Below, in pieces: positions 63,094-64,000 of a stretch of DNA of 64,000 nt. The notes under the pieces were generated by a model that saw only the letters and a list, made by a program, of their open reading frames with translations, ran no database searches and was not told the DNA's origin. The DNA comes from Tritrichomonas musculus (taxonomy: Eukaryota > Parabasalia > Tritrichomonadida > Tritrichomonadidae): positions 4,650,001 through 4,714,000 of the forward strand of contig JAPFFF010000008.1 of NCBI GenBank assembly GCA_039105265.1, given 5' to 3'. The position numbers were made by a program, and so were the translations under genes. The number at the start of each line of letters is the position of its first letter. Within the stretch, counting starts at the first letter, position 1.

Positions 63094-64000
63094 ATGAGAC
63101 TCTCCGAAGCTACTCCCGAAAAATTACAAGAACTATTTGAATTGATAATAAACGAGAAACTACAACACGACTTTTCATATTATTGGAACTCACAAGAAGA
63201 ATTCTATTATGACATCCGAGAATGTGCTAAGTATGAAGGGTATGATGGAGATTTAGACAACTATGATGCTATGTACTGGTATTTTAAAGGCAAGAACAAT
63301 ACCCCCGCCCAATCTTCCCAAAAAGCTGAAGAACCTCCCAAAGAACAACCCAAACAAGCTGAACAACCTCTCAAAACGGAAAACAATTCCCAACAACAAA
63401 TTGTCGACGAAATAATGGAAAAATTAGAATACTCCCCAAGAAGATGGCAAATCGACTTTGAGAGATTAGATAAGGACGGCAGACTCTTATTGCTTCCCAA
63501 ATTGAAGGAATTCTTTGAAGAATATATAGATTCTTTGCCCATTATCGCCAAATACAAACTCGCTTTCAAAATCAAAAATCAATGGCATTCATATCAATTG
63601 ACGCCTGAAATATACAACAAATTAATGGAAAATCTGACAGAAAAACACTTCATCTTTGATATAGAGAATGTTGTACCAGAATATTTTTATGAGAATGGTG
63701 CCGAAAAAATACCCGAATGGAGCCTCTTTGAAGCAGTTCGCTTTAGTGAATTTCAGAATATTAAGGCAAAAAATGACGTTGGAGGAAGTTTCTTTCAATA
63801 TTTGGTACGTGAAAACTGCCCATCAAATGTCTCAAAATATCTCGAAAAATTACAGATTTTCACATCTCTCGTAGACAAAAAAGGCAAACAGAGAAAGGAA
63901 TTGGACGATTGCTGTTTCATTTACGCCCTTCAACAAACAGGATGCTATGACGATGATATACTAAACAAAATGCGCCTAAGAATTAATTCAAGATATCTCT
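63094..64000 (+). CDS. Second Polinton-type polymerase gene, N-terminal part (runs off window)
   Basis: The open frame starts at the ATG at 63,094 (MRLSEATPEKLQELFELII) and stays open for 302 codons to the window end. It contains a Pro/Gln/Lys linker (PPKEQPKQAEQPLK, about 80-95). Near the end, DDCCFIYALQQTGCYDDDI matches DNCFVYACIQSGVFNDDEI of the first element's polymerase region. YQLTPEIYNKLM also parallels FTLSDKHNIESTL there. It is therefore probably the N-terminal region of a second, divergent pPolB; the catalytic domains lie beyond the window. Codon use is more C-rich (CCC, CTC, GCC) than in the first element, suggesting a different lineage or age. Confidence 0.6.
   Translation, partial: MRLSEATPEKLQELFELIINEKLQHDFSYYWNSQEEFYYDIRECAKYEGYDGDLDNYDAMYWYFKGKNNTPAQSSQKAEEPPKEQPKQAEQPLKTENNSQQQIVDEIMEKLEYSPRRWQIDFERLDKDGRLLLLPKLKEFFEEYIDSLPIIAKYKLAFKIKNQWHSYQLTPEIYNKLMENLTEKHFIFDIENVVPEYFYENGAEKIPEWSLFEAVRFSEFQNIKAKNDVGGSFFQYLVRENCPSNVSKYLEKLQIFTSLVDKKGKQRKELDDCCFIYALQQTGCYDDDILNKMRLRINSRYL

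Overview
The window looks like nuclear DNA of a parabasalid protist, most likely a trichomonad and perhaps Tritrichomonas. It is very AT-rich. Long genes such as the VPS13-like gene have no visible introns. Most start codons are preceded within 5-15 nt by a trichomonad-type initiator (TCA followed by pyrimidine/A/T-rich bases). It also carries a Maverick/Polinton-type element and DNA transposons. The species call is inference; the eukaryotic character and intron-poor, Inr-type genes are seen directly.

Region 1 (1-17.6 kb) holds ordinary host genes: the 3' portion of a giant VPS13-family lipid-transfer protein (cut by the window start), a PPP-family serine/threonine phosphatase, a DPCD homologue, a U2AF35-like splicing factor on the minus strand, and a large protein made of about ten tandem ubiquitin-like folds. 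The last two are divergent across 2.7 kb of AT-rich DNA with three pairs of mirrored conserved blocks around a common centre near 13,265.

Region 2 (18.7-22.8 kb) is one apparently intact pogo/Tigger-type (Tc1/mariner superfamily) DNA transposon with TA target duplications, 28-bp imperfect terminal inverted repeats and one 1164-aa ORF. Unusually, the N-terminal third resembles a PIAS/Siz SUMO E3 ligase (PINIT-like region followed by an SP-RING-like Cys cluster). A 27-copy decapeptide minisatellite joins it to a CENP-B-type DNA-binding region and a DDD transposase core.

Region 3 (23.8-49.7 kb) is repeat DNA: about 0.8 kb of polypyrimidine tract, then a 25-kb satellite of about 1,560 consecutive 16-bp units that keep the same 16-bp register from end to end. 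It has higher-order duplications of 576, 1,040 and 8,048 bp, all multiples of 16.

Region 4 (50.5-62.7 kb) is a degraded Polinton/Maverick-like element: a protein-primed family B DNA polymerase region, coiled-coil and basic proteins, a weak capsid-like candidate interrupted by foreign AT-rich DNA, and a Trp-rich repeat protein. No integrase, packaging ATPase, protease or clear major capsid gene was recognised. From 63,094 a second, divergent element of the same kind starts and runs out of the window.
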